Source: DATDCY01 sp964513745 (GTDB taxonomy: Bacteria > JAUVQV01 > DATDCY01). Taken from it: 44,171 nucleotides of DNA. The translations under genes and the position numbers were made by a program. Positions 1-8,600 of this stretch are shown here, in pieces; the stretch's first letter is position 1, and every line of letters starts with the position of its first letter. The notes below the pieces were generated by a model. That model did not search any database, was not told where the DNA came from, and worked only from the letters and a program-made list of their open reading frames with translations. The DNA lies in assembly GCA_964513745.1 (NCBI GenBank), contig CAZEOK010000009.1, positions 1 to 44,171 of the forward strand, read 5' to 3'.

Positions 1-630
1 CGTCGGCGGGAGCAGCGCTTCGAAGCGGTGACGGATCAACGGGTAGTGAGTGCACCCGAGCAGCAGCGTGTCCACGTCGGCGCCCTGCTGCAGTGTCAGC
101 CCCCAGTACTTGCCGACGAAGTAATCGAGGCCCGGGCCCTCCAGCTCGCCGGCCTCGATCAGCGGCACCAGCAACGGGCAGGCCTGCTGGGTCAGGCTCA
201 CGCGCGGCGCATGCTTGCGAAGCTCGATGGCGAAGCTGCCCGACTGCACCGTCCCCTGCGTCGCCCAGAGGGCAACGGCGCCTGAGGTGGAGTGCTCGTC
301 GACCGCCTCGACGGTCGGCCGGATGACGCCGAGAACGCGCCGGTCCGGGTGCGTCGCCGGCAGGTAGTGCTGCTGGATCGAGCGCAGCGCCTTGGCCGAG
401 GCCGTGTTGCAGGCGATGATGACGAGCGGGCTGCCGATGTCCAGGAGGTGGGAGACGCCCTCGAGCGTGAAGCGCAGGACCGTCTCGAACGAGCGGTTGC
501 CGTACGGGGTGCGGGCGTTGTCGCCGAGGTAGACGTAGTCGTAGCGCGGCAACAGGTCGCGGATCCCCTTGAAGATCGTCAGGCCGCCGAAGCCGGAGTC
601 GAAGATCCCGATTGGCCCTGGCGTCGTCAC
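1..630 (-). CDS. murI: Glutamate racemase MurI, C-terminus cut by window edge
   Basis: Converts L-glutamate to D-glutamate for peptidoglycan synthesis in the cytoplasm. Reading from the GTG at 630 the protein begins VTTPGPIGIFDSGFGGLT, the classic racemase N-terminus with the first catalytic-site motif (DSG), followed by YLGDNARTPYG and the CNTAS motif holding the first catalytic cysteine. Near the left edge LLLGCTHYPLI carries the second catalytic cysteine. About 210 residues are visible of a family length near 260-280, so the last 50-70 residues lie outside. The GTG start is chosen because an AGGGGAG ribosome site sits 6-7 nt upstream and the homology starts immediately; the ATG at 650 is out of frame. 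It is transcribed away from the acyltransferase operon at 778. Identification is secure. Confidence 0.95.
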   Translation of the reverse strand, partial: MTTPGPIGIFDSGFGGLTIFKGIRDLLPRYDYVYLGDNARTPYGNRSFETVLRFTLEGVSHLLDIGSPLVIIACNTASAKALRSIQQHYLPATHPDRRVLGVIRPTVEAVDEHSTSGAVALWATQGTVQSGSFAIELRKHAPRVSLTQQACPLLVPLIEAGELEGPGLDYFVGKYWGLTLQQGADVDTLLLGCTHYPLIRHRFEALLPPT

Positions 631-777
631 GCTGTCTCCCCTGTGATCATCTTATTTCAGTATAGCAGGTCGTCCGGATGCTTCCCGATCGCAACCCGGT
701 GCGCCCAAGCCGTCGGGTTCCTGCTATCCTGGCAATGTTTCCGGCCACCCGAAGGACGACGGGGAGGTGCCCGCACC
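631..777. promoter_or_regulatory. Divergent promoter region between murI and the acyltransferase operon
   Basis: This 147-bp gap separates two divergently transcribed genes and must hold both promoters. A perfect 8-bp inverted repeat, ATAGCAGG at 662-669 and CCTGCTAT at 720-727, is placed symmetrically in it. This could be an operator or simply two similar promoter elements facing apart. No convincing -35/-10 pair can be assigned by eye. A GGGGAGGT ribosome site just before 778 serves the rightward gene. Confidence 0.35.
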
Positions 778-1995
778 GTGCAGAGTATCGTCGTCGCCGA
801 GCCGTACCGCTTCGTGCCGCCGCGCCGCGCTACGTTCTGGCCCCGCGTCATCGCACTCGTGCTGCCGCGCTTTCTGCGCCGGAGCCACGGCGTCGTCGAA
901 GTCGCCTGCCGCGGGACACAGCGGTTGCGCGCCTCGCTCGCCGCCGGCCACGGAGTCATGCTCGCACCGAACCACTGCCGGCCCTGCGATCCCATGGTGC
1001 TCGGCATGCTGGCCCGGCGGACGGGGTGCTTCCCGCACATCATGGCGAGCTGGCACCTGTTCAAGCAGGGGCGCATCCAGGCCTGGCTGCTGCCGCGCGC
1101 GGGTGTCTTCAGCGTCTACCGCGAGGGACTGGACCGCGAGTCGCTCGCCTGCGCCGTGCGGATTCTCGTCGAGGCCGTTCGTCCGCTCGTGATCTTCCCG
1201 GAGGGCGCGATCACCCGCCACAACGACCGGCTCAACCATCTGATGGAAGGCACCGCGTTCATCGCCCACAGCGCCGCGAAGCAGCGGGCTGCGGCGAGGC
1301 CGGGCGGGCGCGTGGTCGTGCACCCGGTGGCGATCCGCTACGTGCTTGAGGGCGATCTCGAGCCGGCCGTAACGCCGGTGCTGGAGATGATCGAGCGGCG
1401 CCTGGCCTGGCGGCCGCAGCGCGAGTTGCCGCTCGACGAGCGGGTGCTCAAGGTCGGCGGCGCGATGCTCGCGCTCAAGGAGATCGAGTACCTCGGCGCA
1501 CCGCAGCCCGGCGCGATCGGCGAGCGCGTGGCGAACCTGGTCGACCGGATCCTCGCCCCGCTCGAGGGGGAATGGCTCAAAGGGCGGCGCGAACCGGACG
1601 TCGTCGGACGAGTGAAACTGCTGCGGGCGGCGATCCTGCCTGACCTCGTCGGCGACGAGCTCGGGCCGCAGGAGCGGGAGCGGCGCTGGCATCAGCTCGA
1701 GGACTGTTACCTCGCACAGGCCCTCTCCTGCTACCCGGCCGGGTACTTCAAGCCGGTGCCGACGCCCGAACGCGTGCTCGAGACCGTGGAGCGCCTCGAA
1801 GAGGACCTGACCGACGCCTCCCCGCCGCATGCCCGGCTCCGGGCCGTCGTCGACGTCGGCGAGGCGCTCCCCGTGCCGCCGGAGCGCCTGCGCGGTGGCT
1901 CGGGCGACCCGCTGATGGCTGATATTCGCGAGCAGCTCGCATCGCTGCTCACCGCATCGCTGGAGGAGGCGCGCCCCGGCGCGCGGTTGCCGTGA
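778..1995 (+). CDS. PlsC-family 1-acyl-glycerol-3-phosphate acyltransferase-like protein
   Basis: A 405-residue protein with the two signature blocks of the glycerolipid acyltransferase superfamily: NHCRPCD (the HX4D catalytic pair) about 60 residues in, and FPEGAITRHND (the phosphate-binding FPEG block) about 80 residues later. By family it transfers an acyl chain from acyl-CoA or acyl-ACP to a lysophospholipid or similar acceptor at the inner membrane. The C-terminal 200 residues beyond the catalytic domain are not recognised. The GTG at 778 is preferred: a GGGGAGGT sequence lies just upstream and family similarity begins soon after; the reading frame stays open much further upstream through the murI antisense strand, which I regard as chance in GC-rich DNA. 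Its stop overlaps the start of the PAP2 gene, so the two are translationally coupled. The true acceptor is unknown. Confidence 0.82.
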   Translation: MQSIVVAEPYRFVPPRRATFWPRVIALVLPRFLRRSHGVVEVACRGTQRLRASLAAGHGVMLAPNHCRPCDPMVLGMLARRTGCFPHIMASWHLFKQGRIQAWLLPRAGVFSVYREGLDRESLACAVRILVEAVRPLVIFPEGAITRHNDRLNHLMEGTAFIAHSAAKQRAAARPGGRVVVHPVAIRYVLEGDLEPAVTPVLEMIERRLAWRPQRELPLDERVLKVGGAMLALKEIEYLGAPQPGAIGERVANLVDRILAPLEGEWLKGRREPDVVGRVKLLRAAILPDLVGDELGPQERERRWHQLEDCYLAQALSCYPAGYFKPVPTPERVLETVERLEEDLTDASPPHARLRAVVDVGEALPVPPERLRGGSGDPLMADIREQLASLLTASLEEARPGARLP

Positions 1996-2639
1996 GCTTC
2001 GGCATCGTGACCACCCTGCGCGCCGTGGCGATCGCGACCGCGCTCGGTCTCTGGTTCTGGACGCAACGGCTACTCGGGAGACGGGCGCCGGCGACCGCGG
2101 GCATCGGCGACCGGATCCACGCCTGGACGGCGCCCCTGCACGAACGGCTCGTCGCGAACCCGCGCGCCGCGGACGCCGTGCTGGTCGCCAGCTCGGCCGG
2201 CATCGACCTCTTCGGCATCTACCTGCTCGGCTCGGCACTGCTCGGGCCGACCTTCCGGCCGTTCCTGTCGCTCCTCGCGCTCTATCTGCTGCGCCAGCTC
2301 TGCCAGGCGCTCTGCTCGCTCCCGGCGCCGCCGGGTGTGATCTGGCGCCACCCCGGGTTCCCGTCCCTGCTGGTGACGTACGGGACGGGCCATGATTACT
2401 TCTTCTCCGGGCACACCGCCATTGCGGCGCTCGGGGCGATCACGATCGCGCATCAGGGACCACCGTGGTCGGCCATCGTCGCCGTCGCCGTCGCCCTGCT
2501 CGAGGCCGCGGTCGTGCTCGTGCTGCGCGCCCACTACACGATGGACATCGTCGCCGCCGCTCTCGCCGCCTGGTGCGCCTGGTCCTTCGGCGGCGCGCTC
2601 GCCCCGGCGTTCGATGCCTGGCTGGCAGCGTTGGGCTGA
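1992..2639 (+). CDS. PAP2-superfamily membrane phosphatase
   Basis: A 215-residue, strongly hydrophobic protein with several predicted membrane helices. The motifs YFFSGHTA and RAHYTMDIV match the second and third conserved blocks of the PAP2/phosphatidic-acid-phosphatase superfamily (SGH and HX3D with catalytic histidines), in the form seen in the sphingomyelin-synthase-like PAP2_C branch. The expected reaction is dephosphorylation or head-group exchange on a lipid phosphate. The GTG start at 1992 overlaps the acyltransferase stop (GTGA). Together with the upstream acyltransferase it forms a plausible two-step module: acylate a glycerophosphate-type acceptor, then remove or swap the phosphate. 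The substrate cannot be read from sequence. Confidence 0.75.
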   Translation: MSFGIVTTLRAVAIATALGLWFWTQRLLGRRAPATAGIGDRIHAWTAPLHERLVANPRAADAVLVASSAGIDLFGIYLLGSALLGPTFRPFLSLLALYLLRQLCQALCSLPAPPGVIWRHPGFPSLLVTYGTGHDYFFSGHTAIAALGAITIAHQGPPWSAIVAVAVALLEAAVVLVLRAHYTMDIVAAALAAWCAWSFGGALAPAFDAWLAALG

Positions 2640-2646
2640 GGCTGCG

Positions 2647-3891
2647 GTGAACCGACGACAGGTCGCGAGCTGGTGCCTCTTCGACTTCGCCAACTCCAGC
2701 TACTCCGCGGTGATCGCCGCGGTCGTCTTCCAGGTCTTTTACATCAACCGGGTCGTCGGCAATGCTGACGGCAGCGGCGACCTGTGGTGGGGACGCGCGA
2801 TCTCGGCCAGCATGCTCTTCGTCTCCCTCTCCTCGCCGTTTCTCGGTGGCATCGCGGACTACGCGGGCCTGCGCAAGCGGCTGCTCGCAGCGTACACCGC
2901 GGTCTGCATCGGCGCGGTCGCTGGCTTCGCGCTGCTCTCCCCGGGTGCTGCGATCGCCGGGTTCGCGCTGATCGTGCTCGCGAACGTCGGCATGGAGGGC
3001 GGTCTGGTGTTCTACAACTCTTTCCTGCCGCAAATCGCGCCGCCCGAGCGCCAGGGACGCCTCTCGGGGTGGGGCTTCGGCGTCGGCTACGCCGGTTCGA
3101 TCGTCTCGCTGCTGATCGCGCTGCCGCTGGCGAAGGCCGGGCGCTTCGAGGCGATCTGGCTGATGGTCGCAGCGTTCTTCGCTCTTTTCTCGCTGCCGGC
3201 ATTTTTCTTCCTGCCGCACGACCGCCCCTCGGGCCTGCCGTTGCCCGAGGCTGGACGCCGCGGCATCCGCAACGCCTGGGCGACGCTCAAGGAGCTCTGG
3301 GGCCACCCGGAGCCACGGAAGTTCCTGCTGGCCTATCTGATCTACGAGGACGGCGTGAACACGGTCGTCGTCTTTTCGAGCAGCCTCGCCGCGACGACAT
3401 TCGGGTTCGGGCAGGGCGAGCTGATCGCCCTCTACCTCGTGGTGCAGGTCACGGCGCTCGTCGGCGCTTTCACGCTTTCGAAGCCGACGGACACCTGGGG
3501 GCCCAAGCGCGTTGTCTGCATCTCCCTGCTGCTCTGGGCCGGCGTTGTCGTGTCTGCGTATTTTATCCAGGGCAAGCCGGCTTTCTGGCTGGTGGCCTGC
3601 ACCGCTGGCCTGGGGCTCGGTTCGGTGCAGGCGGGGACCCGGGCGTTCTTCACGCAGTACATCCCGGCGGGGAAGGAGGCCGAGTACTTCGGCGTCTACT
3701 CTCTTGTCGGGAAAACCTCGGCGATCCTCGGCCCGCTCGTTTTCGGGACGGTCTCTGCGGCGGCCGGCAGCCAGCGGCCGGCGATCCTCTCGATCGCGCT
3801 GTTTTTCGTTGTCGGACTGATACTGCTCGGACGTGTCAGGGGCGGTGGGCCGAACCTGGCGCGAACGGCTGCAGCCGCAGAGCCTCCCTGA
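2647..3891 (+). CDS. UMF1/Atg22-type major facilitator transporter
   Basis: A 414-residue polytopic membrane protein starting VNRRQVASWCLFDFANSSYS, which matches the N-terminal signature (W.lyDfANsaf) of the UMF1 family of the major facilitator superfamily (bacterial relatives of yeast Atg22). About 12 hydrophobic segments alternate with short loops; GGIADYAGLRKR is the usual MFS loop 2-3 basic motif. Substrates of bacterial members are not established. The GTG at 2647 lies 7 bp after the PAP2 stop, so the gene is the third of the acyltransferase-PAP2-transporter operon, which hints at a role in membrane-lipid precursor movement; that role is inference. It ends 20 bp before the convergent diguanylate cyclase gene. 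Confidence 0.85.
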   Translation: MNRRQVASWCLFDFANSSYSAVIAAVVFQVFYINRVVGNADGSGDLWWGRAISASMLFVSLSSPFLGGIADYAGLRKRLLAAYTAVCIGAVAGFALLSPGAAIAGFALIVLANVGMEGGLVFYNSFLPQIAPPERQGRLSGWGFGVGYAGSIVSLLIALPLAKAGRFEAIWLMVAAFFALFSLPAFFFLPHDRPSGLPLPEAGRRGIRNAWATLKELWGHPEPRKFLLAYLIYEDGVNTVVVFSSSLAATTFGFGQGELIALYLVVQVTALVGAFTLSKPTDTWGPKRVVCISLLLWAGVVVSAYFIQGKPAFWLVACTAGLGLGSVQAGTRAFFTQYIPAGKEAEYFGVYSLVGKTSAILGPLVFGTVSAAAGSQRPAILSIALFFVVGLILLGRVRGGGPNLARTAAAAEPP

Positions 3892-3911
3892 AGCTCGAGA
3901 CGTGGTAGCGG

Positions 3912-4652
3912 CTACTTCTTTTTCTTCTTGTTGTCGTACATCTGCTTGTCGGCCTCGTTCAGGACATCGACGATATGCCGGCCCTTTTCCCAGACCGCAC
4001 AGCCCAGGCTGAAGGAAAATTCGTAATCGAAGGTGGAATATTCCGTATTCCAGGCGGCAACGCTTTCTTCGATGCGCCGAAACAACGGGGCATTTTCCTC
4101 GCAGGTGCGCCTCGGCGTGACGATGACGAATTCGTCGCCGCCGTATCTGCAGAGAAAGTCTGATTTCCGCACGCATCTTTTCAGCAGGCTTGCACATTCC
4201 CTCAGAACGCCGTCACCGTGCAGATGGCCGTAGGTGTCATTGATGTGCTTGAAATTGTCGATGTCTATGATGATGAAAGAGAGTTTTTCCTCATCCCGCT
4301 CCGCCTTCTTGAGGTCCCGCACGATCGACTCGTTGAAGAAGTTCCTGTTATAGAGCCCGGTCAGCAAGTCTCTGGTGGCGAGTCTTCTCAATCTCTCCTG
4401 TGAAGCCTTCAGGCTGCGGACCAGAAGCCCGAGATGATCATAGATCTCGGCTATCAAGGCGCGGTAGAAGATAGCATCAGCCCTGTCTTTTCGGCTGCGG
4501 TGCAGGTCCAGCTCGTCTGCAAGTTCCTTCTTCACGGTTTCGATCATCCTCTCCCATGATTCGTCGGATTCATGCATGGATAGATCGATCAGCACGCGTA
4601 TGTCTTTCGATAGCTGTTTCAACGCCTCATGGAGCCTGTCTTGATCTGGCAT
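3912..4652 (-). CDS. GGDEF-domain diguanylate cyclase
   Basis: A 246-residue soluble protein. An N-terminal helical region (residues 1-90) lacks a recognised sensor domain and is followed by a complete GGDEF domain: RDLLTGLYNRNFF opens it, DIDNFKHINDTYGH carries the metal/GTP-binding residues, and RYGGDEF is the active-site loop. RKSD five residues before GGDEF is an intact RxxD inhibitory I-site, so product feedback is expected. It should make cyclic di-GMP from two GTP. The ATG at 4652 has GAGGGAG 7 nt upstream; a GTG one codon earlier is an alternative. The C-terminus ends in five lysines. Codon third positions are clearly less GC-rich than in the flanking genes, which suggests recent acquisition. 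It stands alone, convergent with the transporter. Confidence 0.92.
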   Translation of the reverse strand: MPDQDRLHEALKQLSKDIRVLIDLSMHESDESWERMIETVKKELADELDLHRSRKDRADAIFYRALIAEIYDHLGLLVRSLKASQERLRRLATRDLLTGLYNRNFFNESIVRDLKKAERDEEKLSFIIIDIDNFKHINDTYGHLHGDGVLRECASLLKRCVRKSDFLCRYGGDEFVIVTPRRTCEENAPLFRRIEESVAAWNTEYSTFDYEFSFSLGCAVWEKGRHIVDVLNEADKQMYDNKKKKK

Positions 4653-4858
4653 CACCTTGCTCCCTCTGTCGCGTACGTGTTGACTCTCTGCATCCTATCA
4701 AATCGCAGCCCGGTTGCCGTATCGCGCCGTCCCGGATGCGGCTTTCATGAGAAAGATCAGGTGTCGGACGGGAGCGGTATTGCCGCAAGAGACTGACGCA
4801 GATATCCCGTCGGACTGAGGTGCGAGGAAAAAACTGTTTCGACAAGAGAGCCGGGGCG

Positions 4859-5683
4859 TCAATCGCCTGGATTCCGCGACCCGCGCGAGGCCAGGCCGTA
4901 GGCCCACTGCCGGGTGTGGGCGATCGAGATCAAGGCCTCCTCCGGCGCTACACCGGCAGGGGCAGCGACGAGTCTGGGCGCCCCGTTGGCGTGGTGGCCC
5001 AACTCGAATTCCCTGGGTCGCGCCGCCGCGCCACCGCCGGCCTCAACCCACAGCCCGGCCAGCGCGCGCTTGATGGCCAGGAAGCCCGCGAGACTCTGCA
5101 CCCGCCGTCTGCCGAGGTCGGCGAGTTCCGCCGCGGAGAAGTGTTCGTCCTCGATCCGCCGGCGGTCAGCCTCCACCGCGGCGACGGCAAGCGTCTCGAG
5201 ACGCACACCGACCCGGCCGGCTGCAACCACTCCGGCACGCTGCGACCGGACGGTCGAGCCCCCTGGTTGCGCCTGACCATGCAGCACGTGCACCTCGACC
5301 AGGCACTCGCCGCGCTCCTCGAGGAACCGCTCGTCGAACCGCACCGCTACCTGCTCCAGCGCCTGACGCTCCCGGAAACCCGGCGCGAGCAGAATCTCCT
5401 GCTCCAGCGCATCCGGGCGATAGAGGCACTCGAACTCCGGGAACGCGTACGCCGCACCGAGCGCCTTGCAGAGTGCCTCCTTGCAGCAGAAAGCGAAGCA
5501 GAACGCCAGGGCCGCCTGCGGCTGCGCGGCGAGGTGCCCGGCCTCGCGCGGGGAGTAGACGTGACGCCAGGGCTTGTCGCCGGCCGCGAGCTTGGCGAAG
5601 CGCGACACCTGCTCGGCATCGACGCCGATCCCACGCAGAAACACCGGTGGCCGTTGCTCGTCGCCGCGGGGGGCCACCATCAT
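4859..5683 (-). CDS. 4'-Phosphopantetheinyl transferase with tandem AcpS-like halves (Pfa-cluster PPTase)
   Basis: A 274-residue enzyme expected to attach phosphopantetheine from CoA to the two acyl carrier domains of the neighbouring megasynthase. The first half contains GIGVDAEQVSRF (metal-binding Asp/Glu motif) and FCCKEALCKALG (the KEA..K motif). The second half repeats the same fold in degraded form: VGVRLE in place of the acidic motif, FLAIKRALAG in place of KEA, then ISIAHTRQWAYGLA, the closing SisHt strand. I read this as a pseudodimer in which the first half supplies metal ligands. Its ATG at 5683 overlaps the pfaC-like stop (ATGA), so it is the last gene of the synthase operon and translationally coupled. 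It plays the part PfaE plays in marine Pfa clusters, though it is not an obvious orthologue. Confidence 0.8.
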   Translation of the reverse strand: MMVAPRGDEQRPPVFLRGIGVDAEQVSRFAKLAAGDKPWRHVYSPREAGHLAAQPQAALAFCFAFCCKEALCKALGAAYAFPEFECLYRPDALEQEILLAPGFRERQALEQVAVRFDERFLEERGECLVEVHVLHGQAQPGGSTVRSQRAGVVAAGRVGVRLETLAVAAVEADRRRIEDEHFSAAELADLGRRRVQSLAGFLAIKRALAGLWVEAGGGAAARPREFELGHHANGAPRLVAAPAGVAPEEALISIAHTRQWAYGLASRGSRNPGD

Positions 5684-8600
5684 TTCACGCCGCCTTCGAT
5701 CGTTACCCCGGGGCCGCGCGGCCCAAAGAGGCGTCTCGCCAGCTCCGCAAGCCAGAGGCCCCTCGGGTCGCCGCGGAGCACGAGGTGGCCATCCCGCGCA
5801 CCGGCCAGCAGCAGCGAGATCTCGCTTCCCGGCGCGGCGCAGCGCCGCAGTGTCTCGAAAAGCGCGCCGTGCTCGGGGCTCGCCCCGGTGCGCGCGGCCC
5901 ACGCGGCGGCAGCGGACGCGAACTCGGGGTCGGGCGCGCCGGGTTTCTCCTCGGCGGCAGCCGGGCCGAGGCCGTTGATCGCAGCGATGACCCGCTCCTT
6001 GCGTTCCTTGTAGGGAAGCGACGCCAGTTCAGCCGGCTGGATGGCCACCCCGATCAGGATGTCCTGGGCGCCCATGCCCACCGGGTACTCGAGCTTCTCC
6101 GCGAGCGGCTCCACCGGCAGCCCGCCCGCGAAGCGCACCGGGACCACGGGCGCCCCGGTGGCGATCGCCATGTCGAGGAAGGCGCCGCTCATCTTCAGCA
6201 CCGGGGCGCGGCAGGTGAGCGCTCGCGTGCCTTCCACGTGGATCATCACGGACTTGCCGCCGGAGGCGAGCTCGCGCGCCAGCACGCCGATGATCCGCGG
6301 TAGATCCTCGCGGTTGCTACGGTCGAAGTAGGTGATCACCCCCGGGTCGTGAGCCCCGGGCCAGGCGAAAGCGTGACGGATCAGGTTGCCGAGCCAGGTC
6401 GTGCGGTGCTCGATCTTGGCCAGCGTGACGGTGAGGATGCCGGAGAGACCGGAGGCGATCAGCGAGAAGAGGATCGACTCGATACCGACCTGATGGTTGG
6501 CAAGGTAGAGCACGGCCCGCCCGCGCAGCGCCGCGAACCCCGCGGGGTCCTCGAGACGCACACGCCGCACGAACCGTCCCGCGAGGCCGAAGTAGAGATC
6601 CTCGATGGGCCAGCGGCCGATCCGGTAGTAAGCGTCCCACCAGTCGCGCACCGGGGCGAGATCGAGGGCCGGCGGTCCGGCATCCCTCACGCGAACCGCC
6701 CCCGCGCCACGCGCGACGAGAAGCGACCGCACGGTGAGCGGCTCTGCCGGATAGCGCGCGGAAGCCAGGGCCACCGGCGCCGAAGCGTCGACCGTGGGAC
6801 CCGGGCCAATCGGGCCAACGGACAGCTCGACGCTCGACGGGTGGACTTCAGCGCGCGCAGCGACGTGCTCCTTCGCAGCGATTTGGGCAACCAAGTCCCC
6901 ATCGGCGCGGTAGGCCCCAGCCAGCGTTCCGGGAAGCCAGTCGCTCGCGCGCGCCTCGGATTCCGCGAGTTCGGTGACTCCTTCACGTTCGCGCGAAAGC
7001 CGCAGCCCCGGCACGAAGCGCCGGTCGCGCAGGAAGGCCCGTCGGTCGCGCGGCGGCGCGGACCCGATCGGGCCCTTGGGGAAGAGGACCTCCACCAGGT
7101 CGAGGCTCGCGATCACCGCGCCCTCTGCGATCGCCTGGATGTGAAAGCGCGGGAAGCGTGGATCGCCGTCGAAGCCGGCGAAGCGCGTCTCGCAGCGAAT
7201 CTCGCCCGCGACGGGGAACGGCGCGTACAGCTGCAGGGACGCGAGTCGGTGCGGGTAGGCGACGCTGTCGGCGGGGATCTCCCGGCTCCAGTCGCAGAGG
7301 CGATCGTGCGGGATCCCATGTGTCAGCGCATCGAGCAGCGCCTCGTGCAGCAGGCCGCGCGGCGCGCCGCCTCCGGCGGCGTCGAGGATCGCCGAGCTTG
7401 CGCCGGGCGCGGTCGAAATGCTGCGCAGCAGCTGGAACGACGGCCCGTGGAAGAGGGTCGCGGCCTCGTAGGGATTCGGGGCGGGCTCGGCGGCCGCCGG
7501 GTGATCCCATGGTTCTTCGGGCGCCCCTGCTTCAACCAGCGGCGCATGCCAATCTTCCTGGCCCGGCTGTTCTCGTGCGCGCTGCGGTGTCCTGTCGCTG
7601 CGGACCTCCGTCGTGCTCCCTTCGGTCCGCCGATGGAGACCTCCCCTCCGCGCCACCCCTTCGCTTGGCGAATGCACCGGGTCGACGAAGCCGGTCCCGG
7701 GCGAGATTTCATCGATGGTGGTGACAGATTTCAAATCTGTCACCAGAGCACCCAGGGCAAGGGAGACCCTTCCCGTGGCAATTGGTTCGAAGCGCGACAG
7801 GGATTCGTTCGCGGCGGTTCGCCAGGCGAGCAGGGTAACGTCGTAGACGCCCTCCCCGGCCGGGACCACCTGCGTCGCGAGGCGCAGCGGGCCGTCGACC
7901 GGGACCCAGCGCAGCGCACGGGCGTCCTCCACTGCGATCACCCGCGTCCCAGGCACTCTGCGTGCAGCAGCCCGCGCCAGCCGATCGACCATCGACATCA
8001 GCGGCAAGGCCGGCACCGTCCAGGTCGGGCGATGGTCCAGGAGCCAGGTGTCGACGGCGGGATCGAGCACCTCTTCGTCGCGGACGATTCTCATCGCCAG
8101 CCCCCGCGCCTCGTAGATCCTGGTGCCGTCCACCCAGAGCGAGGCGTCCGCCACCGCGAGCGGCCCGCGCTCGTCCTCGCCGATGCGCACCAGATCCAGC
8201 AGCGTGATCACCCGACGGTTGCGCGGCAGGACCTGCCCGCGATACTTCCAGCGGTGCGACTCACCGACGGCCAGTGGCTCGAAGCGCGCGGCGCCCCCAC
8301 GGCCTTCGGCCACCCCCCCGTGGAGCATCGCGAACTGCAGCAGCTGGAGCATGGCCTCCAGGCCGAGAGACCCGGGCTGCACCGGGTCCTGGAAGAAGTG
8401 CGCCTTGAAAAACCACGCGGCGGGATCGACGTCGGTTTCGGCGCGGTACCTCCCGAGGCCGGCCGGGCCGCCAGACGGCCAGACACCGGTCACGCGATCG
8501 AGCATCAGCAGAGGCGGCGCAGCGAGGCGCGCACCCGCCGAGAAATACCGCTCAGGCCGCCCGCGCAGATCGATCGATTCCGCACTCACCGCTTCGAGCG

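Noticed and set aside
292..777. Upstream extension of the PlsC-like frame over the murI antisense strand
   Set aside because: The frame is open by composition only; ribosome site and family likeness support the GTG at 778.
3892..3911. Bidirectional terminator between the transporter and the diguanylate cyclase
   Set aside because: The 20-bp gap shows no hairpin with a T-run on either strand.
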